Below are positions 1 to 7,504 of a DNA stretch of 64,000 bases, in pieces (the first letter of the stretch is position 1; every line of letters starts with the position of its first letter). The notes beneath the pieces are model-generated. The model ran no database searches. It was not told the DNA's origin and was given only the letters and a program-made list of their open reading frames with translations. The stretch comes from Lachnospiraceae bacterium (GTDB lineage Bacteria > Bacillota > Clostridia > Lachnospirales > Lachnospiraceae). A program made the translations under genes and the position numbers. Where the stretch lies: contig CABJBK010000011.1 of the NCBI GenBank assembly GCA_902363825.1, positions 1-64,000 on the forward strand. Reading direction: 5' to 3'.

Positions 1-180
1 TAGGATATCACCGCCGTTTCTTTTATTGTACCATAAAACGGCAATAACAGCCAGAAATATTTAACTAAATATCAATATGTCAGTACACTAGTATGTGTTG
101 CGTTTCAATTTTCATAAAGATAACCTTTAAGAATAATTGAAGATAACCGTTGTTACATGATTGAAAAGGAGTGAAGGAGT

Positions 181-702
181 ATGCATTTTAAAAAATCTGT
201 TTTAAAAAATCATTTATTGTATAGCATTATAACTTTAATGGCTATAGCAATGCTATTTCCTATTACGGCATTTGCACAAGCTTATGTACAAACATGGGAT
301 CTTGTTGATTCTGGCAAACATCTAGACTATGACGGAAACAGCACTTACATGAGTTATATTAACACTGGGGCTGCCACATGGAATGCATATAAATCTGGAG
401 TAATCAGAAAAGACAGTGCTTTTGTTGTAGAAGATGTATACGTAAGCGATGTCAATGCTTCGAATGGATGGGCAGGCATGACATATTCTAGTGGTAAAAT
501 TGAACTCAATACCTATTATATGAGCGGTTATAGTAATAGTAAAAAACAGAATGTAGCGACACATGAATTGGGACATGCATTAGGGTTGGATCACAGTACT
601 TCAACAGATGTTATGGATGCAGCAATTACGGGACATACTAGTACGCAGGCATTATCTCAAAATGATAAAGATTCATATGATGCCGCATATAATAATTATT
701 AG
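181..702 (+). CDS. Secreted matrixin-type zinc metalloprotease
   Basis: This is a 173-residue exported zinc protease. Residues 1-32 form a signal peptide (two lysines, a hydrophobic core, then AFA before QAY). Near residue 130 the sequence HELGHALGLDH gives the three zinc-binding histidines and catalytic Glu of the HExxHxxGxxH (metzincin) motif. VMDAAI about ten residues later supplies the Met-turn. These features place it with small M10-like matrixins; it has no prodomain or C-terminal binding module. Two overlapping purine-rich ribosome sites precede the ATG. The lipoprotein gene starts 15 bp downstream and both end at the terminator at 1415, so they probably share a transcript. The substrate is unknown. 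Base composition is AT-rich like the rest of 1-5.7 kb. Confidence 0.85.
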   Translation: MHFKKSVLKNHLLYSIITLMAIAMLFPITAFAQAYVQTWDLVDSGKHLDYDGNSTYMSYINTGAATWNAYKSGVIRKDSAFVVEDVYVSDVNASNGWAGMTYSSGKIELNTYYMSGYSNSKKQNVATHELGHALGLDHSTSTDVMDAAITGHTSTQALSQNDKDSYDAAYNNY

Positions 703-717
703 GGGAGGGAGAACGCT

Positions 718-1389
718 ATGAAAAAATCAAGTATCTATGGTATTTTGTCTATTGTTCTTATCGTAGGAATGTTTTTTACAGGATGTGCATCCAAAAATAA
801 TGCAAGTCAACTGAATACAAATGTATCTAACTTGCCAATCCACCAGATGCACGCATCTTTTGTATATGATACTGATAACATTCGCGAAGCTGTTGGTATC
901 TGTGATTACGTATTTGTAGCAAAGGTTGTCAGTTGCGATGGAACCGAGTATCGAAATGTTATAACGACTGAAGATGAAAAAGGAAATCCTAAGGAGGTCG
1001 GTTCGCCTTACACTAATTATACTATTCAGGTTCTCGAAAATATAAAAGGTGAACTTATTACAGATAAACCTATTCCTATTGTTAAACAAGGCGGAATTTC
1101 AGAAAAACAAGATGCTATTTATCTGTTTGAGAATGATTCACTGCCTTCCGAAAATTCCATTTATATCTTTTTGGCATATGCACAAGAGGATGGTTCGTTA
1201 CTAATTTCTGGTCCAAATTCAAATGTAATGTGTAACGATTCGAATATGTATTCTATTAATTCTGTCTCAGAGGAAAAATCAGTTACAGAATACGATGAGT
1301 TTATTACATATAAAGATGCTAATGATAATGAGATTATTCCAGTTGATCGAGAGCGTTATAAATCTATATATGAGACTGACAATAATTAA
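718..1389 (+). CDS. Lipoprotein of unknown function
   Basis: This 223-residue protein has a lipoprotein signal peptide ending in the lipobox FTGC (Cys near residue 23), so it should sit on the outer face of the membrane. The body is beta-rich and has no catalytic motif I recognise. A segment with an IQVLENIKG-type strand, a glycine turn, and then YIFLAYAQEDG resembles the product at 4525-5208 in order and spacing. The two may be distant paralogs at either side of the cluster. A GGGGAGGG ribosome site precedes the ATG. It is co-directional with the protease 15 bp upstream and is followed by a strong terminator. Confidence 0.7.
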   Translation: MKKSSIYGILSIVLIVGMFFTGCASKNNASQLNTNVSNLPIHQMHASFVYDTDNIREAVGICDYVFVAKVVSCDGTEYRNVITTEDEKGNPKEVGSPYTNYTIQVLENIKGELITDKPIPIVKQGGISEKQDAIYLFENDSLPSENSIYIFLAYAQEDGSLLISGPNSNVMCNDSNMYSINSVSEEKSVTEYDEFITYKDANDNEIIPVDRERYKSIYETDNN

Positions 1390-1414
1390 TCATTATTTCT
1401 GAAATATATAGATT

Positions 1415-1457
1415 AAAGATGGCAGGTAGGTGCTTAACCTATCTGCCATCTTTTCGG
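1415..1457 (+). terminator. Rho-independent terminator after protease-lipoprotein unit
   Basis: A 17-bp stem (1415-1431 with 1437-1453, one G-U pair) closes a 5-nt loop and runs into TTTT. It separates the protease/lipoprotein transcript from the peptide transcript. Confidence 0.9.
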
Positions 1458-1480
1458 TTTTATACCTATATGTAGAACAG

Positions 1481-1510
1481 TTCGTGCATGTTGGGCTACC
1501 ATTCGTGCAT
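1481..1510 (+). promoter_or_regulatory. Candidate LytTR (AgrA-type) response-regulator site
   Basis: Two perfect copies of TTCGTGCAT (1481-1489 and 1502-1510) are separated by exactly 12 bp. Two 9-bp direct repeats with a 12-13 bp spacer is the layout known for AgrA and other LytTR-domain regulators. The pair ends 7 bp before the -35 hexamer, where an activator would bind. The repeat sequence itself is not the staphylococcal one. The regulator is not in this window. Confidence 0.6.
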
Positions 1511-1517
1511 AGAGGGA

Positions 1518-1545
1518 TTGAAAAAATTAAATACTCTGTTATATT
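1518..1545 (+). promoter_or_regulatory. Promoter of the AgrD-like peptide transcript
   Basis: The -35 TTGAAA (1518-1523) and -10 TATATT (1540-1545) are separated by 16 bp. The start of transcription should be near 1552, giving a leader of about 65 nt before the peptide start codon. Confidence 0.7.
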
Positions 1546-1571
1546 AAGCACATACCATGGTAAACAAATAA

Positions 1572-1596
1572 AGTTGTCTGTAATTGTCAGACAATT
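1572..1596 (+). other. Leader hairpin abutting the ribosome site
   Basis: TTGTCTG (1574-1580) pairs with CAGACAA (1588-1594), extendable by a G-U and an A-U pair, leaving a 7-nt loop. An alternative 8-1-8 palindrome spans 1581-1597. Both end directly against the AAGGAGG ribosome site at 1597. Structure here could modulate peptide translation; that role is inference. Confidence 0.45.
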
Positions 1597-1618
1597 AAGG
1601 AGGGGGGGGGTGAAAACG

Positions 1619-1765
1619 ATGGACAATAAGCAAGTAAACAAGGCACCCCAGAAAAGTGCCCGTCTCGTACTTCAGGCAGTGACTGCTATTGCTCGAAGTA
1701 ATGCAAATTCATTGTGCCGTGGTTTGTTGTATGAACCAAAAGTACCAACGCAGTTAAAAAAATAA
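1619..1765 (+). CDS. AgrD-like cyclic lactone autoinducer peptide precursor
   Basis: This is a 48-residue precursor. Its C-terminal part reads CRGLL followed by YEPKVPTQLKK. Known AgrD peptides (as I recall, C. perfringens CLWFT then HQPEEPKSL; S. aureus CDFIM then DEVEVPKEL) have a cysteine-started five-residue ring ending in hydrophobic residues, followed by an acidic/proline tail with P-x-x-L. Cys33 begins such a five-residue ring here. The N-terminal 30 residues are basic and then amphipathic, as expected for a leader processed by AgrB. A strong ribosome site (AAGGAGG, then a run of G) lies upstream; an in-frame GTG at 1610 is an alternative start. No agrB, agrC or agrA is visible, so processing and sensing genes must be elsewhere. 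It is co-directional with the secreted protein gene at 1784, 18 bp downstream. Confidence 0.8.
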   Translation: MDNKQVNKAPQKSARLVLQAVTAIARSNANSLCRGLLYEPKVPTQLKK

Positions 1766-1783
1766 GATTGGGAGGAATTGACT

Positions 1784-2203
1784 ATGATGTTAAAAAGTTT
1801 AAAACAGAAGATTGCAAAAGTAGGTATTGGTTTGTTTTGTGCAGGATGTGTATTTCTTTCTTCAGCAGCATATTCTCAGGCGGCATCTTACACCGCTTAT
1901 GCACTTAAACTGAATAAGACTAATAACTTTACCTCTATGCATGCAAAAACAACATCCGATGATTACATCACAAATGAGGTAACAGCAATTACCAATACCT
2001 CTTACGCAAATTTCTGGGCTGTCAATAACAGCAAGAGTAAAATATCTAATAAGTATAAGCAGGGTGTTGGAACAGGATCTTGTAATTTAATCTTTACCAA
2101 GAGCGGTTATAATTCTACTAACACACAGGTCGGTATGGGAATGGAAAATTATCAATCTCAATTATCAACTGCATTTGTAAGTGGAAATGTAGATTTTAGA
2201 TAA
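1784..2203 (+). CDS. Small secreted protein, DUF2712-like
   Basis: This is a 139-residue exported protein. It starts at the ATG 8 nt after GGAGG; a TTG at 1778 is too close. Residues 1-34 are a signal peptide ending in SQAA. The mature part is about 105 residues, rich in Asn, Thr and Ser, without Cys, with alternating beta-type segments (FWAVNN, then KQGVGTG, then VGMGMENY). That pattern reminds me of DUF2712 proteins encoded beside bacteriocin-type ABC transporters, but I could not check this. It shares the promoter at 1518 with the AgrD-like peptide and is followed by a terminator and an ABC transporter. It could be a secreted antimicrobial, a surface protein or a cargo of that transporter. 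Confidence 0.6.
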   Translation: MMLKSLKQKIAKVGIGLFCAGCVFLSSAAYSQAASYTAYALKLNKTNNFTSMHAKTTSDDYITNEVTAITNTSYANFWAVNNSKSKISNKYKQGVGTGSCNLIFTKSGYNSTNTQVGMGMENYQSQLSTAFVSGNVDFR

Positions 2204-2213
2204 CAGAAGGGAT

Positions 2214-2247
2214 GGGCATAAACCTCTTCGTGGGTTTATGCCCTTTT
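2214..2247 (+). terminator. Terminator or attenuator before the ABC genes
   Basis: A perfect 11-bp stem (2214-2224 with 2233-2243) with an 8-nt loop is followed by TTTT. The transporter gene starts about 10 bp later with no visible promoter, so partial readthrough would give abundant peptide mRNA and less transporter mRNA. Confidence 0.85.
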
Positions 2248-2257
2248 GGTAAAGATT

Positions 2258-3088
2258 ATGAAAAAAATGGTTCTTATAGAAATCAAACATTGTATTGATC
2301 GTGCAGAATATAAAGTTGTTTTTATTGCTCTAATGATTTTAAATATTGCTTCGTATATTTTATGTGTAAAAAATGATATAGGAAAAAGTTATCAATTTAT
2401 TCGTTCAGCAAATGAAAATTTCGTATTACAGGGCACTGAAGCGGCATATATTCCATATATAATGTATCTGTTATTGCCTGTTTATGCAACAATTATTGCA
2501 TCACTTTCCTTAATAAGAGAAGAAAAAAGCAATAGTTCAATCCTACTTATTCAAAGAATCGGGAAAAAGAAATATTTAGCAGGAAAATTATTTGGCATTC
2601 TGATTGTAACCTTTTTGACAATAACAATACCAATGCTCATAAATTTATTATTATGCCACTTGACATATCCAATACATGGATATGACAGTGCTTGGGGAGA
2701 ACCTGATTACGCTATAGGTTTGGTATCATATAACGCTGACAATTTTCTTGATATGGTGAGATTGCAACATCCAACTTTATATAATCTAATATACATTTTT
2801 AATTACGGAATTTTTGGCTCGGGATTAGCTATCTTAGCTTATGCTCTTTCATATTATAACAAAATGAAAGTTCTATATTTCGCAAAGATACCTGGTGCTT
2901 TGTTTATATTCTATATTGTTTTTAATTTGATTGTTTCTGTCTTTGGGCTAAATGAATTCTCTATACAAGGTTATATTATGCCTAATGTTCATGGAAATAT
3001 AATAGGAGAAATTGTTCTGATATTGCTTATTTTTGGATTAAGTATTGGCATTATACAGAGAAAAATAAAAAATTATGAAGTTATATAA
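2258..3088 (+). CDS. ABC-2 type transporter membrane subunit 1
   Basis: This is a 276-residue membrane protein with about six hydrophobic segments: near residues 18-36, 75-100, 115-140, 185-205, 215-240 and 255-270. A cytosolic loop IREEKSNSSILLIQR follows the second span, as in ABC-2 permeases. I chose the ATG at 2258; TTG at 2246 would start inside the terminator T-run. The ribosome site is weak. The gene overlaps the next one by 14 bp. With the genes at 3075 and 3881 it forms a two-permease plus ATPase exporter, a format common for bacteriocin export, immunity or lantibiotic resistance. The substrate is unknown. Confidence 0.7.
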   Translation: MKKMVLIEIKHCIDRAEYKVVFIALMILNIASYILCVKNDIGKSYQFIRSANENFVLQGTEAAYIPYIMYLLLPVYATIIASLSLIREEKSNSSILLIQRIGKKKYLAGKLFGILIVTFLTITIPMLINLLLCHLTYPIHGYDSAWGEPDYAIGLVSYNADNFLDMVRLQHPTLYNLIYIFNYGIFGSGLAILAYALSYYNKMKVLYFAKIPGALFIFYIVFNLIVSVFGLNEFSIQGYIMPNVHGNIIGEIVLILLIFGLSIGIIQRKIKNYEVI

Positions 3089-3875
3089 GAAAAAAATTTT
3101 GAATGTTAATGTTGGAAAATGCTTACTAGTATCACTTATAACATTTGTAATTAGATATTTTTATGCTAATGTGTACTTGGGGTTTCATAATAGTCTGGTT
3201 ACAATAACAGAAGGAGTACGTTCACAAATATATTTTGGGGGAATACTAATAGATCATTCGTTTGACCTTATATCTTTATCATTTTTTGCGATTTTGTTTA
3301 TCCTTGAGATTTGTTATCTTACAATGGACTTATTTAATGATGCAAATGATAACATGGTAATTCTACTTCCTCGTTATGGGAAAAAACACATAATTTATAA
3401 GGATATATTAATAAAAATGATATTACGTGACTGTATTGTAGTTGTTTCCGATTATTTGTTTTTTCTTTTTGTAGAGCATACCTCTAATGGCTTAGAAGAT
3501 TTCAAAGTTATTTTTATGCTATTGATAGAGATTTTTCATTTGCAAATGATTAGTTATTTGTTTTCATTTTGGAAAGATTCAATTATAGGATACATCGTTG
3601 CATTTATTGTATTTTTTATTCCAGTAATGGTGTGTGGATTTTATTTTTCAATGGGAAATGTTATATGGAAAATTTGGCATTATTCCTTGCTACATATTCC
3701 TTTATTTAATTGGCATAACAAGCTTATTATATATTATGTCGAAGAAAATTACGAATGGACTACAAGCAATATAGATTTATTGAATTTTAAGTCAAGCTGT
3801 CTCATTTCAGTTATATCATCCGCTGTTTTGGTGTGGATAGGTAAATTTCTTTGCGAAAAAAAACAAATATTGTGA
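3075..3875 (+). CDS. ABC-2 type transporter membrane subunit 2
   Basis: This is a 266-residue membrane protein with about six predicted spans, separated by a short loop containing DANDNMVILLPRYGKK. That loop matches the position of the equivalent segment in the first subunit, so the two may be diverged copies. It overlaps the upstream permease and is followed 5 bp later by the ATPase gene. Very AT-rich. No enzyme motif is visible. It probably forms the heterodimeric membrane domain with the product at 2258-3088. Confidence 0.65.
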   Translation: MKLYKKKILNVNVGKCLLVSLITFVIRYFYANVYLGFHNSLVTITEGVRSQIYFGGILIDHSFDLISLSFFAILFILEICYLTMDLFNDANDNMVILLPRYGKKHIIYKDILIKMILRDCIVVVSDYLFFLFVEHTSNGLEDFKVIFMLLIEIFHLQMISYLFSFWKDSIIGYIVAFIVFFIPVMVCGFYFSMGNVIWKIWHYSLLHIPLFNWHNKLIIYYVEENYEWTTSNIDLLNFKSSCLISVISSAVLVWIGKFLCEKKQIL

Positions 3876-3880
3876 GGTGA

Positions 3881-4525
3881 ATGATATCCATGAATTTATA
3901 TGTAAAATCTATTTCAAAGTCAATTAAAGGTGAAAAAGTGCTTGATGATATCAGTTATACATTTGAATCTGGTAAAATATATGGAATATATGGTAAAAAT
4001 GGTTCAGGTAAAACAATGCTACTCAGAGCCATTGCAGGTTTTATAAATACAGACAAAGGATACATAAAATATAATCACAAGGCATTACATAAAGATATGG
4101 ATGTTTTACCAGATTTAGGAGCTGTTATTGAAAATATTTCTTTTTGGAGTATGTATTCAGGATTTGAAAATTTGAAAATGCTTTCCAATATAAAAGGAAT
4201 TGTATCAGATGAAGAAATATATGAAATAATGATATACTTTGGTCTTGATCCCAAATCAAAGAAAAAAGTAAATAAATATTCATTAGGAATGCGTCAAAAA
4301 CTAGCTCTTTGTCAAGCACTGATGGAACATCCAAAAATTTTGCTTTTGGATGAGCCAACTAACGCATTGGATCAGCATAGCATTGATTTATTTCGTGAAC
4401 GTATATTGGAAGAAAAAAAGAATGATACCATTACTATACTGACAAGCCATAATAAAGAAGATATTGAAATATTAGCGGATGAGAAGATATGCATGGAATT
4501 TGGTAAAATTAAGGAGTTGATGTAA
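3881..4525 (+). CDS. ABC transporter ATP-binding protein
   Basis: This is a 214-residue single ABC domain. The Walker A is GKNGSGKT near residue 38, the signature is YSLGMRQK near residue 133, the Walker B is ILLLDEP near residue 156, and the switch His is in TSHN near residue 188. The compact length and the LGMRQ signature fit the BcrA/YxlF-type exporter class. The first ATG (3881) is very close to the ribosome site GAGGTG; ATG at 3890 is equally likely and would remove three residues. Its stop codon overlaps the next start by one base. It energises the two preceding membrane subunits. Confidence 0.85.
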   Translation: MISMNLYVKSISKSIKGEKVLDDISYTFESGKIYGIYGKNGSGKTMLLRAIAGFINTDKGYIKYNHKALHKDMDVLPDLGAVIENISFWSMYSGFENLKMLSNIKGIVSDEEIYEIMIYFGLDPKSKKKVNKYSLGMRQKLALCQALMEHPKILLLDEPTNALDQHSIDLFRERILEEKKNDTITILTSHNKEDIEILADEKICMEFGKIKELM

Positions 4526-5208
4526 TGAAGAAATTTGTATTAACTATCTGTGTTGTAATCATTTGTATGGTGACAGCCTTATTCTATGGAAAGACTGGGA
4601 TAAAAACAACTACAGGGGTTCATGATCCTGATATTGCTTTATCAGAAAATACAGCTATGGAAATTTTCTATACAGGAGGGCAGAAAACTTCTTACTTTAA
4701 CAATGAAAGTAATTACTCATTGGATGATATGGAAAAAGATTCTTCTTTAATAGCTCGTATAACTGTAACAAATTCTCGTGAAATGAGTTTACGATCAACA
4801 AAAACAATGGTAAAAATAGAGGAAATCTATAAGGATAATTCTGCTAATCTTTCAGTAGGTGACTGTATTTACATTATAGAACCTGTATCATTTGTTAGAG
4901 GTGAAGAATTTTACACTAACGGATGGCAATATCTGAAGACCGAAGATACTTATTTAATATTTTTAAAAAATCTAGGATGTATTGATGGGTATAAATACAC
5001 CAAAGAGGAAGAAAATTCATTTATGCCTGTATCGGAAATATATTCAAAGAGAAATCTAACTCATGATGAAAGTTGTGTGGTTTTTGATTCGGCGGAAACT
5101 CTCTATTCAAGTATATCTATGTTTGCATTTTTGACCTCAGAAAAAACTATAGTAGATAATTATGAGAAAATATGGAAAAACATTACAAATTCAGGTAAGT
5201 ATGAATGA
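4525..5208 (+). CDS. Exported or anchored protein, distant relative of the lipoprotein at 718
   Basis: This is a 227-residue protein with a single N-terminal hydrophobic segment (residues 4-21) but no lipobox cysteine, so it is a secreted or membrane-anchored protein. The region ITVTNSREMSL, KTMVKIEEIYKD, then TEDTYLIFLKNL parallels the layout of the lipoprotein at 718-1389. Function is unknown. It overlaps the ABC ATPase by one base, so it belongs to the transporter operon and could be an accessory or immunity protein. Confidence 0.6.
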   Translation: MKKFVLTICVVIICMVTALFYGKTGIKTTTGVHDPDIALSENTAMEIFYTGGQKTSYFNNESNYSLDDMEKDSSLIARITVTNSREMSLRSTKTMVKIEEIYKDNSANLSVGDCIYIIEPVSFVRGEEFYTNGWQYLKTEDTYLIFLKNLGCIDGYKYTKEEENSFMPVSEIYSKRNLTHDESCVVFDSAETLYSSISMFAFLTSEKTIVDNYEKIWKNITNSGKYE

Positions 5209-5346
5209 TTTAATTATTTATGAATGAATCTCTCCTATTCTATTTCCTGTGAGAAGCGTATCAATGTTAGAAATTCATGGAGATACTGAATTAAGCAATA
5301 TGGAATCATTCAATCTTAAAGAAACTAAAAATGGAGATAATAGAAA

Positions 5347-5709
5347 TTGAATAAAAAGAAATTGGCAAAGAGTGTTGTAGGCATTGCTTTAATTGTAAGT
5401 GTAGCTATACTTATCGTTGTATGTGTTGGAAAAATAAAGCACATTCAGAATAAAAAAAATATTATTGGTACATGGAAGAATGCAAATGCAGAGGAAGTGT
5501 TTACCTTTCAAGAAAATGGAGGACTTGTTGTAAACAAAGATATGCCCGAATTGGGTATTACCTGTGGCAATGCATTATATAGCATATCTTCCTCAAATAT
5601 GATTTTTGTGGAACAGAGAGATAATAGCGTGAATTTTGAGATAGAAGTAGATCAAAACGAATTAACAATCTTCTTTATGGGTCATAAATATTGGGAATTA
5701 ACAAAATAG
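5347..5709 (+). CDS. Small membrane-anchored lipocalin-like protein
   Basis: This is a 120-residue protein with a TTG start preceded by GGAGATAAT. Residues 9-29 form one transmembrane helix. The outside part begins NIIGTWKNANAEEVFTF and continues as alternating beta strands with an IGTWK/ENGG pattern, typical of small lipocalin-like (DUF5640-type) domains found in clostridia. No function is known. It lies 138 bp after the ABC operon in the same AT-rich DNA. Confidence 0.55.
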   Translation: MNKKKLAKSVVGIALIVSVAILIVVCVGKIKHIQNKKNIIGTWKNANAEEVFTFQENGGLVVNKDMPELGITCGNALYSISSSNMIFVEQRDNSVNFEIEVDQNELTIFFMGHKYWELTK

Positions 5710-5889
5710 CAATTGCATATAAAGCGATACTCATGATATCCATAACCATAAAATATAGAGCCGATGAATCACTCGTTATTTCGATTGTGAGTTATCGTCT
5801 CTATTTCATTATTTATGGAAGGGCTAAAGAAATATCGTATTTTATAGAAATACTTTTGACAGATTTCTTCTCATTTTTATGTTCTTTTA

Positions 5890-6132
5890 TCAAGTGCTAT
5901 ACCATTCCATATTCATCGCATTCACCCAATCTTGCATTTCTGAATCAAGATACAAACGGGCATATTCTAGTGGATTGTCAATCGCCAGTGCATCCAACAT
6001 TCGTTGAGAGTTAGGAGTAGTAATCAATCCATCTTCTGCCTTGCCACAGTCAATCCGAAGTATGTAGCCATTGTAATAATTGATGTCTATGATGTTGTGA
6101 TATTTATTATATTCTGCATGAACGATATTCAT
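5890..6132 (-). CDS. Hypothetical protein, DUF6061-like
   Basis: This is an 80-residue soluble protein with a good ribosome site (AAAGGAC) before the ATG. The sequence RIDCGKAEDGL, TTPNSQRMLDALAIDNP, then YARLYLDSEMQ matches my memory of the DUF6061 family of gut Lachnospiraceae; function unknown. It marks the left part of the decayed mobile zone and has no operon partner. Confidence 0.55.
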   Translation of the reverse strand: MNIVHAEYNKYHNIIDINYYNGYILRIDCGKAEDGLITTPNSQRMLDALAIDNPLEYARLYLDSEMQDWVNAMNMEWYST

Positions 6133-6412
6133 ATTGCAAAGTCCTTTCTCTTATCTGTTTCAGTTGTAGAAGCATCTTGACCAGTTCCAGCCGATTATGT
6201 GATTTATATAATGTTATTAGCTGTTACCGGATTTTGCTTCCCTTGTTTTTGCCCTTATGAGGTGTCGTAACACAAGGGAAAAGGATATAACATAAGGGAA
6301 AGTCTAAGGGAAAGCTCACTTGCCAAAACTGTAGTAAAATCAAGGCATTGCGGATTTTATCGTAACACTTTATAATACCAGTTAGGTGTTAAAGAATTGT
6401 AGGTATCAAAAT
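6133..6412 (+). other. Intergenic stretch with AAGGGAAA repeats
   Basis: No gene is visible. The stretch holds four copies of AAGGGAAA or close variants between about 6273 and 6316, and a block (about 6335-6356) whose two 12-mers AGTAAAATCAAG and CATTGCGGATTT recur near 9331-9367 in swapped order. It may be debris of an inserted element. Confidence 0.3.
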
Positions 6413-6805
6413 TTAGATTTTTATATTAAAAAGTACAATTTTAGGGGAAAATGCAACACGAAATGCAACACGGAAAATTCTCCGATCGATATATATGTAG
6501 CTAAGTAGCTCTGCACTATTCGGTTCATAGATTTCCGGTTGCCCTGCTATTACTGGTTTTTGGTATACAAATACCACCATATCATTTCTGACTGGCGGTA
6601 ACTTACTGTTTTCTCTTATTTGGCCTTTATACGCTTCTACAATTATTCCATCTTCCCAACCGCTTTTTTTCAGCTTCGGGAACAAGTTTCCCCAATGTTC
6701 AAAAATTTCTTTATCACTATAATCTAAGTCTTTGAACGCCTCTCTTTTTTGATCGTACTCTTCATATGTCTTAATTTTCAAGAAATCATCTTTCAAACTC
6801 ATCAT
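6413..6805 (-). CDS. Hypothetical protein, possibly 3'-disrupted
   Basis: This open frame encodes 130 residues; ATG 6805 or 6802, with no clear ribosome site. The first 100 residues are a plausible soluble protein. The last 25 are basic and hydrophobic, and the underlying DNA has a 10-bp tandem duplication (ATGCAACACG twice near 6451-6472). The natural C-terminus may therefore be lost. Family not recognised. It sits among orphan genes in the decayed zone. Confidence 0.35.
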   Translation of the reverse strand: MMSLKDDFLKIKTYEEYDQKREAFKDLDYSDKEIFEHWGNLFPKLKKSGWEDGIIVEAYKGQIRENSKLPPVRNDMVVFVYQKPVIAGQPEIYEPNSAELLSYIYIDRRIFRVAFRVAFSPKIVLFNIKI

Positions 6806-6923
6806 CTGTTTTTATAGCAAGAAACTCTTCCTTCTTATCCATTCAATGCCATACTCCTTTCCAAACTCGGTCAAGTGGCCTCACGAATCCGTAAACTAAG
6901 AATTGTTAAAAGTGCTCATTTAA

Positions 6924-7241
6924 TCACTTTAATTCCCAATTAAGCGGACAGCCTCTTCCCATCCATTCCTCATATGTAGCCTCTTCTGGCAATAATCCCC
7001 ACTGCTTCATTATATTAAAATCTGCTTTAGTACGCTTTTCCTTTTCTTCTGGTGTCATTTCTTTCGGATGAGTAAAATTATATTTCTGTTCTTCTGTCAT
7101 CTGACGATTTTCTTCTTCTGTAAAATAAATCTCACTTAATTCCATACGAAGTTTTCTACATTCCTCCGCTGACAATTCTTTTCCTCTCTCCCTTTGCTCA
7201 TCCTTTGGTAATAATAACCATTCTCTTGCTGTTAGTGCCAT
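6924..7241 (-). CDS. Hypothetical acidic coiled-coil protein
   Basis: This is a 105-residue charged protein with a perfect AAGGAGG site 7 nt before ATG. It is rich in Glu and Lys, with helical heptad-like stretches and no Cys or membrane segment. The C-terminus reads GRGCPLNWELK. Family not recognised. It starts 5 bp after the preceding gene, whose TAG stop lies within its ribosome-site region, so these genes are co-translated. Confidence 0.5.
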   Translation of the reverse strand: MALTAREWLLLPKDEQRERGKELSAEECRKLRMELSEIYFTEEENRQMTEEQKYNFTHPKEMTPEEKEKRTKADFNIMKQWGLLPEEATYEEWMGRGCPLNWELK

Positions 7242-7246
7242 TTACT

Positions 7247-7492
7247 CTACCTCCTTAAGCAAAAGATTCCAAACTCCATCATGATCCAGTTGTCTTGATA
7301 TAACTTTAAATTTACATTTTCATTTAATCCTATAGCACTTATATTTCGTCTGTTTTTAAAATCTTGAATGTAGATTTTTACATGCAGCATATCATCCATA
7401 ATCAGAGACGGCAACATCTTATCCAGCCGGAGCCGCTCTATTTCTTCCTCTATCCGCTTCGCCGCTCCCACTGCAGATATGTATGAATGCAA
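7247..7492 (-). CDS. Hypothetical small protein
   Basis: This 81-residue protein starts at a TTG, chosen because GGAGGA lies just upstream. It has an N-terminal amphipathic helix (RIEEEIERLRLDKM) and beta-like C-terminal half. It is not recognised. It is the middle gene of a tight three-gene unit (8068 to 6924). Confidence 0.45.
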   Translation of the reverse strand: MHSYISAVGAAKRIEEEIERLRLDKMLPSLIMDDMLHVKIYIQDFKNRRNISAIGLNENVNLKLYQDNWIMMEFGIFCLRR

Positions 7493-7504
7493 ATATTCCT
7501 CCGC

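Noticed and set aside
5735-5822. Imperfect long inverted repeat
   Set aside because: Arms share about 18 of 24 bases with gaps, in AT-rich DNA; no insertion-sequence gene lies between them.
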